Positions 1 through 7,642 of a DNA stretch of 64,000 nt are shown here, one piece after another. The DNA is taken from the NCBI GenBank assembly GCA_044507605.1, contig JBIQJI010000029.1, forward strand, positions 1-64,000. Reading direction: 5' to 3'. Each line of letters starts with the position of its first letter. The first letter of the stretch is position 1. The notes under the pieces are model-generated. The model worked only from the letters and a program-made list of their open reading frames with translations. It had not been told where the DNA came from and did not search any database. The DNA is from Thermopolyspora sp044507605. Its GTDB lineage: Bacteria; Actinomycetota; Actinomycetes; Streptosporangiales; Streptosporangiaceae. A program made the translations under genes and the position numbers.

Positions 1-2
1 TC

Positions 3-53
3 CTCGGCAGCGGCTCCGCCGCCGCCCCCACCGCCACCTGCACCAGCCCCTGA
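3..53 (+). CDS. C-terminal tail of a gene cut by the window edge
   Basis: The first 50 bases read open in this frame to a TGA at 51-53, and all sixteen complete codons end in C. That is the codon bias of real genes in this window. The visible tail is short and rich in Ala, Ser, Pro and Thr. Another frame also stays open to 75 and would give a proline-rich tail, but its third positions are less biased. No function can be assigned. The hairpin at 92-128 follows and fits the end of a rightward transcript. Confidence 0.35.
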   Translation, partial: LGSGSAAAPTATCTSP

Positions 54-91
54 CCTGCTGACCCAGGTCGGCTGACCAGCATCACGTGGCC

Positions 92-128
92 GAACGGCCC
101 GGACCGGTTCACCCGGTCCGGGCCGTTC
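92..128. terminator. Bidirectional terminator hairpin
   Basis: A perfect 16-bp stem (92-107 with 113-128) closes a 5-base loop. It lies between a rightward gene tail and the leftward P450 gene, the expected place for a shared terminator. There is no clear T-run, as is common for GC-rich actinomycete terminators. Confidence 0.6.
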
Positions 129-175
129 TCGTTCTGGGCGGTGCCGCGCGACGCCGTGCCCGGGCCCGCCCGCGG

Positions 176-1495
176 TCAGGCGACGCGGAGGGGCAAGGTG
201 CGCGGGCCGCGGACCTGGCCGAGAGCCCAGGTGACCGCCGCCGGGTCGTCGAGGGTGAACTCCGGGAAGCGGGACAGCCAGACCTCCAGCGCGACGCGCA
301 GCTCCATGCGGGCCAGATGGGAGCCCACACAGCGGTGGATGCCGAGGCCGAACGCCGCGTGACGGTTGGCCTCCCGGTCGATGACGAACTCGCCGGCGCG
401 GTCGAACTGGGCCGGGTCGCGGTTGGCCGCCGGGAACGACACCAGCACCCAGTCCTCGGCCTTCATCTCGACGCCCCGCCACGTCATGTCCTGCTTCACC
501 AGCCGGGCCATCGTGACCGGTGCGTAGACCCGCAGGAACTCCTCCAGCGCGGTCGGCATCAGCTCGGGCTCGGCGACGAGACGTTCGCGGTCGGCCGGGG
601 TCTGGGCCAGATGCCACAGCGATGCGCCGATCGCGCTCCACGTGGTGTCGATGCCGGCGATCAGCAGCAGGGCCATGGTGCCGGCCACATGCGACGCGTC
701 GAGCTTGCGGCCGTGCAGCTCGGCGTTCATGAGGTACGTCGTCAGGTCGTCGCGCGGGTTGTCGGCGTGGTCGGCGATCTGCTCGTGAAGGTAGCCGAAC
801 AGCGCGTCCATCCCGGCCATCCGCTCCTCCGGCGGCAGGTTGACGCCTTCGAGCACGTTCTCGACGAACGTGCGGAACCGCGGCCCGTCCTCGGGCGGGA
901 AGCCCAGCATGTCGGCGATGACCCGGATCGGGATGTGCTGGGCGTAGTCGTGTGCGGCGTCGACGACCGGCCGCCCCTCCACGGCGTCGATGAGCTCGTG
1001 GCACAGCGCCCGCGTCGCGGCCTCCCGCTTGGCGATCGCCGACTTGGTGAACGCCGGGAGCAGCAGCTTGCGCGCGTCGTGATGGAACGGAGGGTCGGAC
1101 GAGATCGGCGGCACGCCGCCCACCGGCGCGAGCTCCAGCGGCGGGCGGTAGTTGCTCATGACGACCGCGCGGGACGAGAAGCGCTCGGTGTCGTAGGCGA
1201 TCGCGGCGACGTCCTCGTAGCGGGTCGGCAGCCACGCGCCGCCGAACCGCTCCGTGTGCGCGATCGGGCAGCGCTGCCGCAGGTCGTCCTGGATGGAGTA
1301 CGGGTCGGCCGCCCATTCGGGCTCGAAAAGCGAGAAGTCGCTCGCCCAATCCGACACCGGACCGGTGATGATCTCGCTGCGCGTCCCGAGCGGCACCGCC
1401 GCCCGCGCGTCCTGGTGGTCCGCGCCGAAGCGGTCGTCGACGCTCGTCTCGCCGGCCACGCCGGCGGCCCCGCCACTCGTCACGTCGTCGGCCAT
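176..1495 (-). CDS. Cytochrome P450 monooxygenase
   Basis: A soluble bacterial cytochrome P450 of 439 aa, a normal length for the CYP families of actinomycetes. The I-helix oxygen-activation motif AGIDTT, the K-helix ExxR (EEFLR) and the heme-binding loop FGLGIHRCVG with its cysteine ligand are all present, so it should be active. The substrate cannot be told from sequence. The start at 1495 is chosen because AAGGAGG lies just upstream and the ferredoxin stop ends one base before it; a longer reading would run through the ferredoxin gene. It is the last gene of a tetR-ferredoxin-P450 operon, so electrons probably come from the neighbouring ferredoxin. No ferredoxin reductase is in the window. 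Confidence 0.95.
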   Translation of the reverse strand: MADDVTSGGAAGVAGETSVDDRFGADHQDARAAVPLGTRSEIITGPVSDWASDFSLFEPEWAADPYSIQDDLRQRCPIAHTERFGGAWLPTRYEDVAAIAYDTERFSSRAVVMSNYRPPLELAPVGGVPPISSDPPFHHDARKLLLPAFTKSAIAKREAATRALCHELIDAVEGRPVVDAAHDYAQHIPIRVIADMLGFPPEDGPRFRTFVENVLEGVNLPPEERMAGMDALFGYLHEQIADHADNPRDDLTTYLMNAELHGRKLDASHVAGTMALLLIAGIDTTWSAIGASLWHLAQTPADRERLVAEPELMPTALEEFLRVYAPVTMARLVKQDMTWRGVEMKAEDWVLVSFPAANRDPAQFDRAGEFVIDREANRHAAFGLGIHRCVGSHLARMELRVALEVWLSRFPEFTLDDPAAVTWALGQVRGPRTLPLRVA

Positions 1496-1496
1496 G

Positions 1497-1703
1497 TCAA
1501 CCCGCCTCCTTGAGGTCGATCGCCCGCTCGGGGCAGTTGGCCACGGCGCGGCGCGCGGCGTCCTCCTGCCCCGGCGGCACGGTGCCATCGCCGACGACCT
1601 GGCCGTATCCTTCGTCGTCCTCGGCGAACAGCCCGGGGGCGAGGTCGTAGCAGCGGCCATGTCCCTGACAGCGCGTGGGGTCGATGTGCACCTGCACCGT
1701 CAT
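1497..1703 (-). CDS. [3Fe-4S] ferredoxin, P450 partner
   Basis: A 68-aa ferredoxin of the type paired with actinobacterial P450s. Cluster ligands are visible as CQGHGRC near the N-terminus and CP near the C-terminus. The position that is cysteine in 4Fe-4S relatives is histidine here, typical of 3Fe-4S P450 ferredoxins. The start at 1703 has GGGAGG upstream, and its ATG overlaps the stop of the TetR gene in an ATGA. It ends one base before the P450 start. The tight packing implies co-translation and a role as direct electron donor to the P450. Confidence 0.92.
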   Translation of the reverse strand: MTVQVHIDPTRCQGHGRCYDLAPGLFAEDDEGYGQVVGDGTVPPGQEDAARRAVANCPERAIDLKEAG

Positions 1704-2320
1704 CCTCCCGTCGGTTCGGTCGTGTCTTCGGCCGGGGCGAGGGCGCCCACCAGGCGGGTGAGCAGCGCCGCCCACTCGGCGTCGTCGACCGCGTGCCCCA
1801 GCGGCGCGACGAGCGCACTGCCCATCCCCAGCAGGAGACAGAAGTGGGCGAGCGCACCTGGCGACAGCGCGGCGTCTATCTCCCCGCCCGCCTGGCCGGC
1901 GCGCACCAGCTCGGCGAGCCAGTCGGCCTTCTCCCCCACGTAGTCGCGGGTCGGCCCGGCGACGTCGTCATCACGAGGGGCCGCGACCAGCGCCTCGACG
2001 ATGAGCCGGCCGGGCGGGCCCTGCTCCTGATGGTGCGGCAGCCGCCGGCCCATGGCGAGCAGCAGGTCGGCGATCGACCTGCCGGCATCGGCGGCGAACA
2101 GGTCGGCCAGCATCGCCCGCCCATGCTCGCGCAACGCCGCCACCAGCAGCTCGGCCTTGGAGGGGAAGTGAGCGTAGAGCGCCCCGTTGCTCACTCCTGC
2201 CGCGGCGGCGATGTGGGCCACCCGGGTGCCGTCGTAGCCACGCGCGGCGAACACCTCGGCCGCCGCCTCCAGCAGCCGCTCCCGCGTTTTGGCGGCCGTC
2301 ACCCCCGCTATGCGCCCCAT
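1700..2320 (-). CDS. TetR-family regulator of the P450 operon
   Basis: A 206-aa TetR/AcrR repressor. The N-terminal helix-turn-helix runs from about residue 10 to 55 (LLEAAAEVFAARGYDGT, then GVSNGALYAHFPSK). The C-terminal ligand domain is generic. The gene is first in the operon and overlaps the ferredoxin start by four bases, so it probably represses its own promoter and the P450. The ATG at 2320 lies only seven bases after a good -10 element, which implies a leaderless mRNA and explains why no Shine-Dalgarno is seen. The ligand is unknown; a P450 substrate or product is a reasonable guess. Confidence 0.9.
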   Translation of the reverse strand: MGRIAGVTAAKTRERLLEAAAEVFAARGYDGTRVAHIAAAAGVSNGALYAHFPSKAELLVAALREHGRAMLADLFAADAGRSIADLLLAMGRRLPHHQEQGPPGRLIVEALVAAPRDDDVAGPTRDYVGEKADWLAELVRAGQAGGEIDAALSPGALAHFCLLLGMGSALVAPLGHAVDDAEWAALLTRLVGALAPAEDTTEPTGG

Positions 2321-2326
2321 GCCGAA

Positions 2327-2355
2327 ATTAAAAGACTGTTCATTTGATATGTCAA
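2327..2355 (-). promoter_or_regulatory. Near-consensus promoter of the tetR-fdx-P450 operon
   Basis: Read leftward, TTGACA (2350-2355), a 17-base spacer and TTTAAT (2327-2332) form an almost perfect sigma70-type promoter inside an unusually AT-rich island. The predicted start of transcription falls on or next to the ATG at 2320, giving a leaderless transcript. Confidence 0.75.
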
Positions 2356-2376
2356 GCCGGGACCGGCCGCACCCCA

Positions 2377-2898
2377 TCAGGCCGCCGGCTCGGCGGGGCC
2401 GGCGGCGTAGGCGACCATCCAGTGGGGCCGCAGGCGGTAGTAGACGACGTCGGGCCCGAGGGTCAGGGGCGAGCGGCCGTAATGCTCGGTGAGATGGGCG
2501 AGGATCGCCGGCCACGCGGGGTCGGGCGGGCCGTCGACCGGATTGAGGACCTCGGCGACGCCGTGAGTGAACACCCCGAGCTCCTCGCCGCGCAGGTGGG
2601 CGACGCTGGCGGCCGGGCGGGCGGCGAGATGGCGCGCCTTGGCCGCCGACCTGTCGGTGCCGAAGACCCAGCGGCCGTGCAGGAAGTGCCCGTCGACGCC
2701 GCTGACGCGCGGCTCGCCCGACGCGGTCACGGTGGCGATCGACAGCACGCACATGCCGGTGAGCACGGCGGCGAGCCGGCTCGCGGTCAGCGTGTGCTCC
2801 CCCTCCCCGACGATCGAGCGCAGATGCGCGCCGGACCGGGACAGGGACGCGTCGAGCAGGGACTGGAGCTCGTCGAGCTCGGCGTGGGTCTCGTACAT
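2377..2898 (-). CDS. Pyridoxamine 5'-phosphate oxidase-fold protein
   Basis: A 173-aa protein whose middle (about residues 35-110) resembles the split beta-barrel PPOX/flavin-reductase fold: a strand with VLSIATVTASGEPRVSGVDG, then FLHGRWVFGT and a DRSAAKARHL segment that normally lines the flavin phosphate. Members bind FMN, F420 or heme; which one applies is not clear. It is transcribed toward the tetR operon but ends just before that operon's own promoter, so it is probably a separate unit. The function is a family-level guess. Confidence 0.75.
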   Translation of the reverse strand: MYETHAELDELQSLLDASLSRSGAHLRSIVGEGEHTLTASRLAAVLTGMCVLSIATVTASGEPRVSGVDGHFLHGRWVFGTDRSAAKARHLAARPAASVAHLRGEELGVFTHGVAEVLNPVDGPPDPAWPAILAHLTEHYGRSPLTLGPDVVYYRLRPHWMVAYAAGPAEPAA

Positions 2899-2971
2899 GC
2901 CCCCTACCTTGGCAGACGCGTCCGACAGAACCCCGGCGATCGCTCACCGCGAGCGGGGGCCGCCCGCCGCG

Positions 2972-2999
2972 GGGCCCTCCTCCGCGGGCCCTCCTCCGC
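2972..2999. repeat. Two tandem 14-bp repeats
   Basis: Two perfect head-to-tail copies of GGGCCCTCCTCCGC, with the start of a third, lie in the gap between the PPOX gene and the Gfo/Idh promoter. No function is apparent. Confidence 0.6.
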
Positions 3000-3076
3000 G
3001 GGCCCCGCTTCGCGGACACCAGGGCGACGGGCGACCGGGCGGAGACGGCCGGGGAGCCCGGCCGCCGGGCACCGTC

Positions 3077-3125
3077 TTGACGCTCGCGACCAGGAGTGCG
3101 AAGCTCGTGGGAAAACGCTTTCCAA
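3077..3125 (+). promoter_or_regulatory. Promoter and LacI-type operator of the Gfo/Idh gene
   Basis: TTGACG (3077-3082), 17 bases and GAAGCT (3100-3105) make a weak promoter. The predicted transcription start falls in a near-palindrome at 3110-3123, GGAAAACGCTTTCC, which matches the sugar-repressor (LacI/GalR) operator form with a central CG and one mismatch. No LacI gene is nearby, so the regulator would act from elsewhere. Confidence 0.5.
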
Positions 3126-3127
3126 GA

Positions 3128-4303
3128 ATGGAAGACATGTCTCAACGCAGCTATCGGGCCGCGATCGTCGGCACCGGCGCGATCGCCGCCGCGCACGCCC
3201 AGGCCCTGTCCGGCTCGGGCGGCCGGGCCTGCCTGGTCGCCGTGGCCGACGTGGACCTCGAACGGGCCAAGACGTTCGCCGACAACTGGAACGTCCCCGT
3301 GGCGTACCCCGGCCTGCCCGAGCTGCTGCGCGAGCAGGAAGTGGACCTGGTCCACCTGTGCACCCCGCCCGGGCTGCACGCGCCACTGGCGCTGGAATGC
3401 CTGCAGGCCGGGGCGACGGCCCTGGTGGAAAAGCCGCCCACGCTGTCGCTGGCCGAGCTCGACGCCCTCGCCGAGGCCGAAAGCCGCTCGGCCGGCCATG
3501 TGGCGACCGTGCTGCAGCACCGGTTCGGCGCGGGCGCGGTGCGGCTGCGCCGGCTGGCGGCGTCCGGCAGGCTGGGCCGGGCGCTGGTGGCGAGCAGCGA
3601 CACGCGCTGGTATCGCGAAGAGGCTTACTTCGCGGCGCCCTGGCGTGGCAGATGGGAGTCGGAGGGCGGCGGGCCCACAATGGGCCACGGCATCCACCAG
3701 TTCGACCTGCTGCTTTCGGTGCTCGGCCCATGGCGGGAGGTCACCGCCGTCGCCGCGCGCCAGGCCCGGCCCGTCGACACCGAGGACGTGTCGGCCGCGA
3801 TCGTCACGTTCGAGTCCGGCGCGGTCGCCACCGTGCTCAACTCGGTGGTGTCGCCCCGCCAGACCAGCGCGCTGCGCTTCGACTTCGAGCACGCGACGGT
3901 CGAGGTGGAGCACCTGTACGGCTACACCGACGACGACTGGACCTTCACCCCGGCCCCAGGCCACCAGGACCTGGCCGACGAGTGGGCCGCCCTGTCCGCC
4001 CACACCGGCGGCACCGGCCCCAGCGGCCACGCCGACTGGTTCGCGGCCGTGCTCGACGCCCTGGACAAGGGTCTCCCGCCCCCGGTGACCACCAGCGACA
4101 CCCGGCGGACCATGGAGTTCATCGCCGCCCTGTACGCCTCGGCCTTCACCGGCGAACGCGTACGCGCCGGCCGGATCGCCCCCGGCAGCCCGTTCGCGCT
4201 GCGCATGGACGGCGCCCAGGCCCCTTGGGGACCTGGCAAGCCCAAGGCCGCCGAGACCCCCGGCGGGCCCGGGGAGCCGGGAGAGCCGGCGAAGGCCGGG
4301 TGA
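3128..4303 (+). CDS. Gfo/Idh/MocA-family oxidoreductase
   Basis: An NAD(P)-dependent dehydrogenase of 391 aa. The N-terminal Rossmann fold shows AIVGTGAIAAAHAQAL, and the catalytic EKP motif appears as VEKPPTL near residue 100. The C-terminal half is the alpha/beta substrate domain, with GHGIHQFDLLLSVLG typical of family members acting on sugars and inositols. The last 25 residues are a Gly/Pro/Glu-rich tail. An in-frame ATG at 3137 is an alternative start. The LacI-like operator supports sugar-responsive control. The exact substrate is unknown. Confidence 0.88.
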   Translation: MEDMSQRSYRAAIVGTGAIAAAHAQALSGSGGRACLVAVADVDLERAKTFADNWNVPVAYPGLPELLREQEVDLVHLCTPPGLHAPLALECLQAGATALVEKPPTLSLAELDALAEAESRSAGHVATVLQHRFGAGAVRLRRLAASGRLGRALVASSDTRWYREEAYFAAPWRGRWESEGGGPTMGHGIHQFDLLLSVLGPWREVTAVAARQARPVDTEDVSAAIVTFESGAVATVLNSVVSPRQTSALRFDFEHATVEVEHLYGYTDDDWTFTPAPGHQDLADEWAALSAHTGGTGPSGHADWFAAVLDALDKGLPPPVTTSDTRRTMEFIAALYASAFTGERVRAGRIAPGSPFALRMDGAQAPWGPGKPKAAETPGGPGEPGEPAKAG

Positions 4304-4451
4304 GCCTCCGCGCGGCCCCGGCGCCGTCCTCGGCTCCGCGCGTCCGGCAGCAGGCAGCGCGCCCTCGGCGCGTTGTCGATCTTGCACTAGGGTCCTGGTC
4401 GTCGACGCCGCGAGGCCCACCATGTGGGTGAACGCACGCCTGGAGGCCTGG

Positions 4452-5876
4452 ATGAACCTGACCCGCCTGCACGAGGTCGACGACGACCCCGCGATCATGA
4501 TGGCCGGACGCACGCTGACCTACGCCGACGTGCGGCGGGCCGCCGGCGCCCTCGCGGCGCGTCTCGACGGCGTGTCGCGGGTGGCGGTCTGGGCCGAGCC
4601 GACGCCGGAGGCCTGCGTGGCGCTCGTGGGGCTGGCCGAAGCCGGCGTCGAAGTCGTCCCCCTCAACCCGAAGCTCGGCAGCGCCGAACTCGGCCACATC
4701 CTGACCGACGCGCGCCCCGAGGCCGTCATCGGCGCCGACGTCGGCGGCCTGCCCCGCCTCGACGTGGACCTCGACGCCGGGCACGACGGCCACGACGTCC
4801 TCGCCCGCCGCTCCCGCGGCCCCGAGGACATCGCCCTGGTGATCTACACCTCGGGCACGACCGGCCGCCCGAAAGGCGTCCTCATCCCCAGGCGCGCCAT
4901 CGCCACCAACCTCGACGCGCTCGCCGACGCCTGGGCGTGGACGGCCGCCGACCGGGTGGCGCACGCGCTCCCGCTCTTCCACGTGCACGGGCTGATCCTC
5001 GGCGTCATCGGGCCGCTCCGGCTCGGCGGGCACGTCCACCACTTCGGCCGCTTCACGCCGCAGGCCGCCGCGTCCGCCCTGTCGGCAGGCGCGACCATGC
5101 TGTTCGCGGTGCCGACGATCTACCACCGGCTCGCCGACGCCGCCGAGACCGACCCCGCCGTGGCCGCCGCGCTGCAGCGGGCGCGGCTGCTGGTGTCGGG
5201 CTCCGCCCCGCTGCCCGCCCGCACGTTCACGCGCATCGAACGCGCGACGGGCCGGCGCATCGTCGAACGTTACGGCCTCACCGAGACCATCATGAACACC
5301 GCCGTACGGGCCGACGGGGAACGCCGCCCCGGCGAGGTGGGCCGGCCGCTGCCCGGCGTCGACCTGCGCGTCGTCACCGACGACGGCACCGACGCCCCCC
5401 TCGACGGCACGACCATCGGCGAGGTGGTGGTCCGCGGCCCCAACCTGTTCCTCGGCTACCTGAACCGCCCCGACGCCACGGCCGAGGTCATGCGCGACGG
5501 CTGGTTCTGGACCGGCGACCTCGCCACCCGCGCCCCCGACGGGTACGTGCGCATCATCGGCCGCAAGTCCACCGACCTGATCAAAACGGGCGGCTACAAG
5601 GTCGGCACCGGCGAGATCGAGGCGGCGCTCCTCGACCACCCCGCCATCAGGGACGCCGCCGTCACCGGCGAACCCGACGAAGACCTCGGCGAACGCATCG
5701 TCGCATGGATCGTCGTCGAGCCCGGCGCGACACCCCCGTCCGAGCAGGAGGTCGCCGACCACGTCGCCGCCCTGCTCGCCCCCCATAAACGCCCACGATC
5801 CGTACGAATCCTCGACGACCTGCCCCGCAACGCCATGGGCAAAGTCGTCAAACCCCGCCTCACCGCCTCCTCGTAG
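4452..5876 (+). CDS. Acyl-CoA synthetase, probably malonyl-CoA synthetase-like
   Basis: A 474-aa ANL-superfamily adenylating enzyme. Core motifs are in order: IYTSGTTGRPKGVLI (P-loop), YGLTE (adenine site), WTGDLA and a C-terminal GKVVKP carrying the catalytic lysine. Overall length and pattern resemble MatB malonyl/methylmalonyl-CoA synthetases, but substrate choice is not certain. The start at 4452 is preferred over ATG 4422 because GGAGG sits five bases upstream (4442-4446). The Gfo/Idh gene upstream is about 150 bp away. Confidence 0.88.
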   Translation: MNLTRLHEVDDDPAIMMAGRTLTYADVRRAAGALAARLDGVSRVAVWAEPTPEACVALVGLAEAGVEVVPLNPKLGSAELGHILTDARPEAVIGADVGGLPRLDVDLDAGHDGHDVLARRSRGPEDIALVIYTSGTTGRPKGVLIPRRAIATNLDALADAWAWTAADRVAHALPLFHVHGLILGVIGPLRLGGHVHHFGRFTPQAAASALSAGATMLFAVPTIYHRLADAAETDPAVAAALQRARLLVSGSAPLPARTFTRIERATGRRIVERYGLTETIMNTAVRADGERRPGEVGRPLPGVDLRVVTDDGTDAPLDGTTIGEVVVRGPNLFLGYLNRPDATAEVMRDGWFWTGDLATRAPDGYVRIIGRKSTDLIKTGGYKVGTGEIEAALLDHPAIRDAAVTGEPDEDLGERIVAWIVVEPGATPPSEQEVADHVAALLAPHKRPRSVRILDDLPRNAMGKVVKPRLTASS

Positions 5877-5915
5877 CCGCCGGCCGTCCCCGCCCGATCA
5901 CGCCGAAGGCGCAAT

Positions 5916-5938
5916 CCCGGGCCGAGGCACGGCCCGGG
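5916..5938. terminator. Terminator hairpin between convergent genes
   Basis: CCCGGGCC (5916-5923) pairs perfectly with 5931-5938 across a 7-base loop, between the synthetase and the leftward reductase-like gene. It can serve both strands. Confidence 0.5.
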
Positions 5939-5953
5939 CACGCCCGGCCCGCC

Positions 5954-6535
5954 CTACTCCTGCGTCGCCTGGCCGGCCGCCCCGGCGGGGGCGTACCGCA
6001 GATCCAGCACACCCGTGCGGAAGGTCGCGGAGGAGACCAGCCGCAGCGGGATCGGCTCCGCCCCCTCGTCGAACAGCCGCATCCCCTTGCGCACCGCGAT
6101 CGGATGCACCAGCAGATGCAGTTCGTCCAGCAGCCCGGCGGCCAGCAGCTGGCGCACGATGGAAATCGACCCGCTCATCGCGATGGTCCCGCCCGGCTCG
6201 TTCTTCAGCGCGGTGACCCCCTCGACCAGATCACCGGCGAGCACCTCCGAGTTGCGCCAGTGGAACTCCAGCCGCTGCCGCGACACCACGACCTTCCGGG
6301 TGTCCCCGAGCACCTTGGCGATCTCCGCATCCTCCTCACCGGCGGTCTCCCGCTCCGGCCAGGCCCCGGCGAAGCTGTCATACGTCTTGCGGCCGAGCAG
6401 AAACGCGTCGGCCCCCATCAGATCACTGCTGACGGCCTCGCCCATCTCATCGTTGAAGTAGGGAAAGTGCCACTGGTCGGGCGCCTCGACGACCCCATCG
6501 AGCGAAATGAACAGCTGCGCGACGATCTTCTGCAT
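5954..6535 (-). CDS. Dihydrofolate reductase-like (RibD C-terminal fold) protein
   Basis: A 193-aa protein of the bacterial dihydrofolate reductase / RibD C-terminal domain family. Recognisable stretches are QLFISLDGVVEAPDQW at the start, LLGRKTYDSFAGAWP, and MSGSISIVRQLLAAGLLDEL with HPIAVRKGMRLFDEG. These proteins are usually of unknown physiological role and often act as stand-alone NADPH-dependent reductases. The ATG at 6535 is chosen because GGGAG lies six bases before it and homologues begin there; in-frame ATGs at 6547 and 6556 are alternatives. Confidence 0.85.
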   Translation of the reverse strand: MQKIVAQLFISLDGVVEAPDQWHFPYFNDEMGEAVSSDLMGADAFLLGRKTYDSFAGAWPERETAGEEDAEIAKVLGDTRKVVVSRQRLEFHWRNSEVLAGDLVEGVTALKNEPGGTIAMSGSISIVRQLLAAGLLDELHLLVHPIAVRKGMRLFDEGAEPIPLRLVSSATFRTGVLDLRYAPAGAAGQATQE

Positions 6536-6717
6536 GGTGACTCCCATCGAACTCATGCTGTCTTCTCCCGATAAGACGACACGCCTCGGCAAAACTCATC
6601 GCCGCCGCACGCGCCCCTCCCCCTCGCACCACGCCCGCAGCGCAGGCCGCCCGCCCGTTCACACCCGCAGGCGACCGCCCCTGACGACGCACTCGCCGGT
6701 GCTCCTACCCCCGGCAC

Positions 6718-7158
6718 CTACGCCCCAGGCCGATCGCCGACCGCGTACGCGAACCACACCGACTTGCCCCGATCACCGGCATGCCGGACCACTCCCCACC
6801 TGGTGGACAACTGCGCGACCATGGTCAAACCACGGCCATGCACTGCCGAAGGGCCTGTGCTGCGCACACGCGGCCGCCCAGCCCCTGCGTCCTCCACCGC
6901 GCCCGTCAACATTCCCGCCCCCGAATTCAGGCACAGGCTGATCGTGGTTTCTCCGGTGCCGTGGATCAGCGCGTTGGAGAACGGCTCGGCGAGGATCACG
7001 GACACGTCGTCGATGCCTTCCTCGGGCACGCCCCATTCGGTCAGGGTCTTGCGGGCCTGTCTTCGTGCTTCTCCGGCGAATTTCGCCTCAGGCCGCCACG
7101 CCCACACGGCCCGCAGGGCGTTGTCCCTACCGCGTCCACGGAGGCAGCGCTCACCCAC
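6718..7158 (-). CDS. HATPase-domain regulator (RsbW/anti-sigma type)
   Basis: A 146-aa single-domain ATP-binding protein of the GHKL family found in many copies in streptomycete-like genomes. The N box (LAEPFSNALIHG), G1 box (DAGAG) and a G2-like segment (HGRGLTMV) are present. It has no kinase dimerisation domain, so it resembles anti-sigma/serine-kinase switches rather than a sensor kinase. The start is GTG at 7158. The preceding interrupted reading frame ends at 7151, overlapping this start by eight bases and suggesting an ancestral translational coupling. Confidence 0.82.
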   Translation of the reverse strand: MGERCLRGRGRDNALRAVWAWRPEAKFAGEARRQARKTLTEWGVPEEGIDDVSVILAEPFSNALIHGTGETTISLCLNSGAGMLTGAVEDAGAGRPRVRSTGPSAVHGRGLTMVAQLSTRWGVVRHAGDRGKSVWFAYAVGDRPGA

Positions 7159-7483
7159 AGGTGCCCCCTGTCGTCGACGCCCTGGGCCGATCGGCCGGGT
7201 ACTCGACGGACCCGATCGCCTCCCGCACCTCCTGGTGGCCGCCGACCGCGACCGAATCGCCGTATCCGCATATCGGTACTGCGTAGAACTGGCGGCCGTA
7301 CACCAGGTACATCACCAGCCGGCCGGGAGTGGTCAGGCGCGCAGGCGCGCTGCCGTATGTCCCAGTGGAGCAGCTGAACGCCGACGACCGGAATACCTCG
7401 CGCGTGCCGCCCGACCTGACGTCTGGTCGTTCTCATCGCGACCTCCTCCACATCAGGGCCATCGCGTCCGGGACCTTGGTCAT
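7151..7483 (-). pseudogene. Small conserved-looking ORF interrupted by one TGA
   Basis: From an ATG at 7483 with a good GGAGG the frame encodes 16 residues and meets TGA (7435-7433). Beyond it the same frame stays open to 7151 and reads like protein (for example VMYLVYGRQFYAVP and AVGGHQEVREAIGSVEYPA). Changing the TGA to CGA would restore a 110-aa protein that overlaps the HATPase start. The TGA also makes an ATGA with an ATG in another frame that has GGAGGAGG upstream. An internal start at 7312 would give a 53-aa product. I do not recognise the family. Confidence 0.5.
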
Positions 7484-7572
7484 GGTTCGCACCTCCACTG
7501 GCCGAGAGCCCGTCGAGCGGCCAGCGCTTCAGCGGGTTCGTGTTTTGCCACTCGTTGACTTGGGGCGGTGCC

Positions 7573-7602
7573 ATAATTGATGTCACACTACGTAAATGAC
7601 AA
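7573..7602 (-). promoter_or_regulatory. Probable promoter of the HATPase operon
   Basis: Leftward TTGTCA (7597-7602), an 18-base spacer and AATTAT (7573-7578) form a plausible promoter. Its spacer and -35 lie within the inverted repeats at 7584-7642, so a bound regulator would block it. Confidence 0.45.
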
Positions 7603-7642
7603 GTCACGTAGTGTGGTCATAGTGGCCGCAGTATGACCACAC
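7584..7642. repeat. Two overlapping inverted repeats sharing a central arm
   Basis: CACACTACGT (7584-7593) is complementary to ACGTAGTGTG (7606-7615). The overlapping GTGTGGTCATA (7611-7621) is complementary to TATGACCACAC (7632-7642). The middle GTGTG can pair with either flank. TGAC/GTCA elements repeat in the first loop. The cluster covers the probable promoter of the HATPase operon and the 3' end of a truncated methyltransferase, so it may be an operator or a scar. Confidence 0.6.

Noticed and set aside
4422..4451. ATG 4422 as start of the acyl-CoA synthetase
   Set aside because: It has no ribosome site, while ATG 4452 has GGAGG at the right distance and gives the usual N-terminus.
1700..4513. 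A 937-codon open frame on the minus strand
   Set aside because: Only its last part (1700-2320) is the TetR gene. The rest runs antisense to the Gfo/Idh gene, is His/Arg/Gly-rich and is a typical shadow of GC-rich coding DNA.
7433..7435. In-frame TGA as a selenocysteine codon
   Set aside because: No selenoprotein family is recognised, no SECIS-like hairpin follows directly, and the residue context (Arg-Arg-Ser-Arg before Glu-Arg) fits a mutated CGA better.
7041..7436. 131-codon frame from ATG 7436 with a strong ribosome site
   Set aside because: It overlaps the HATPase gene by over 100 bases, has Arg/Pro-rich random-looking sequence and no domain. It may still be a short translated leader, as noted in the finding.
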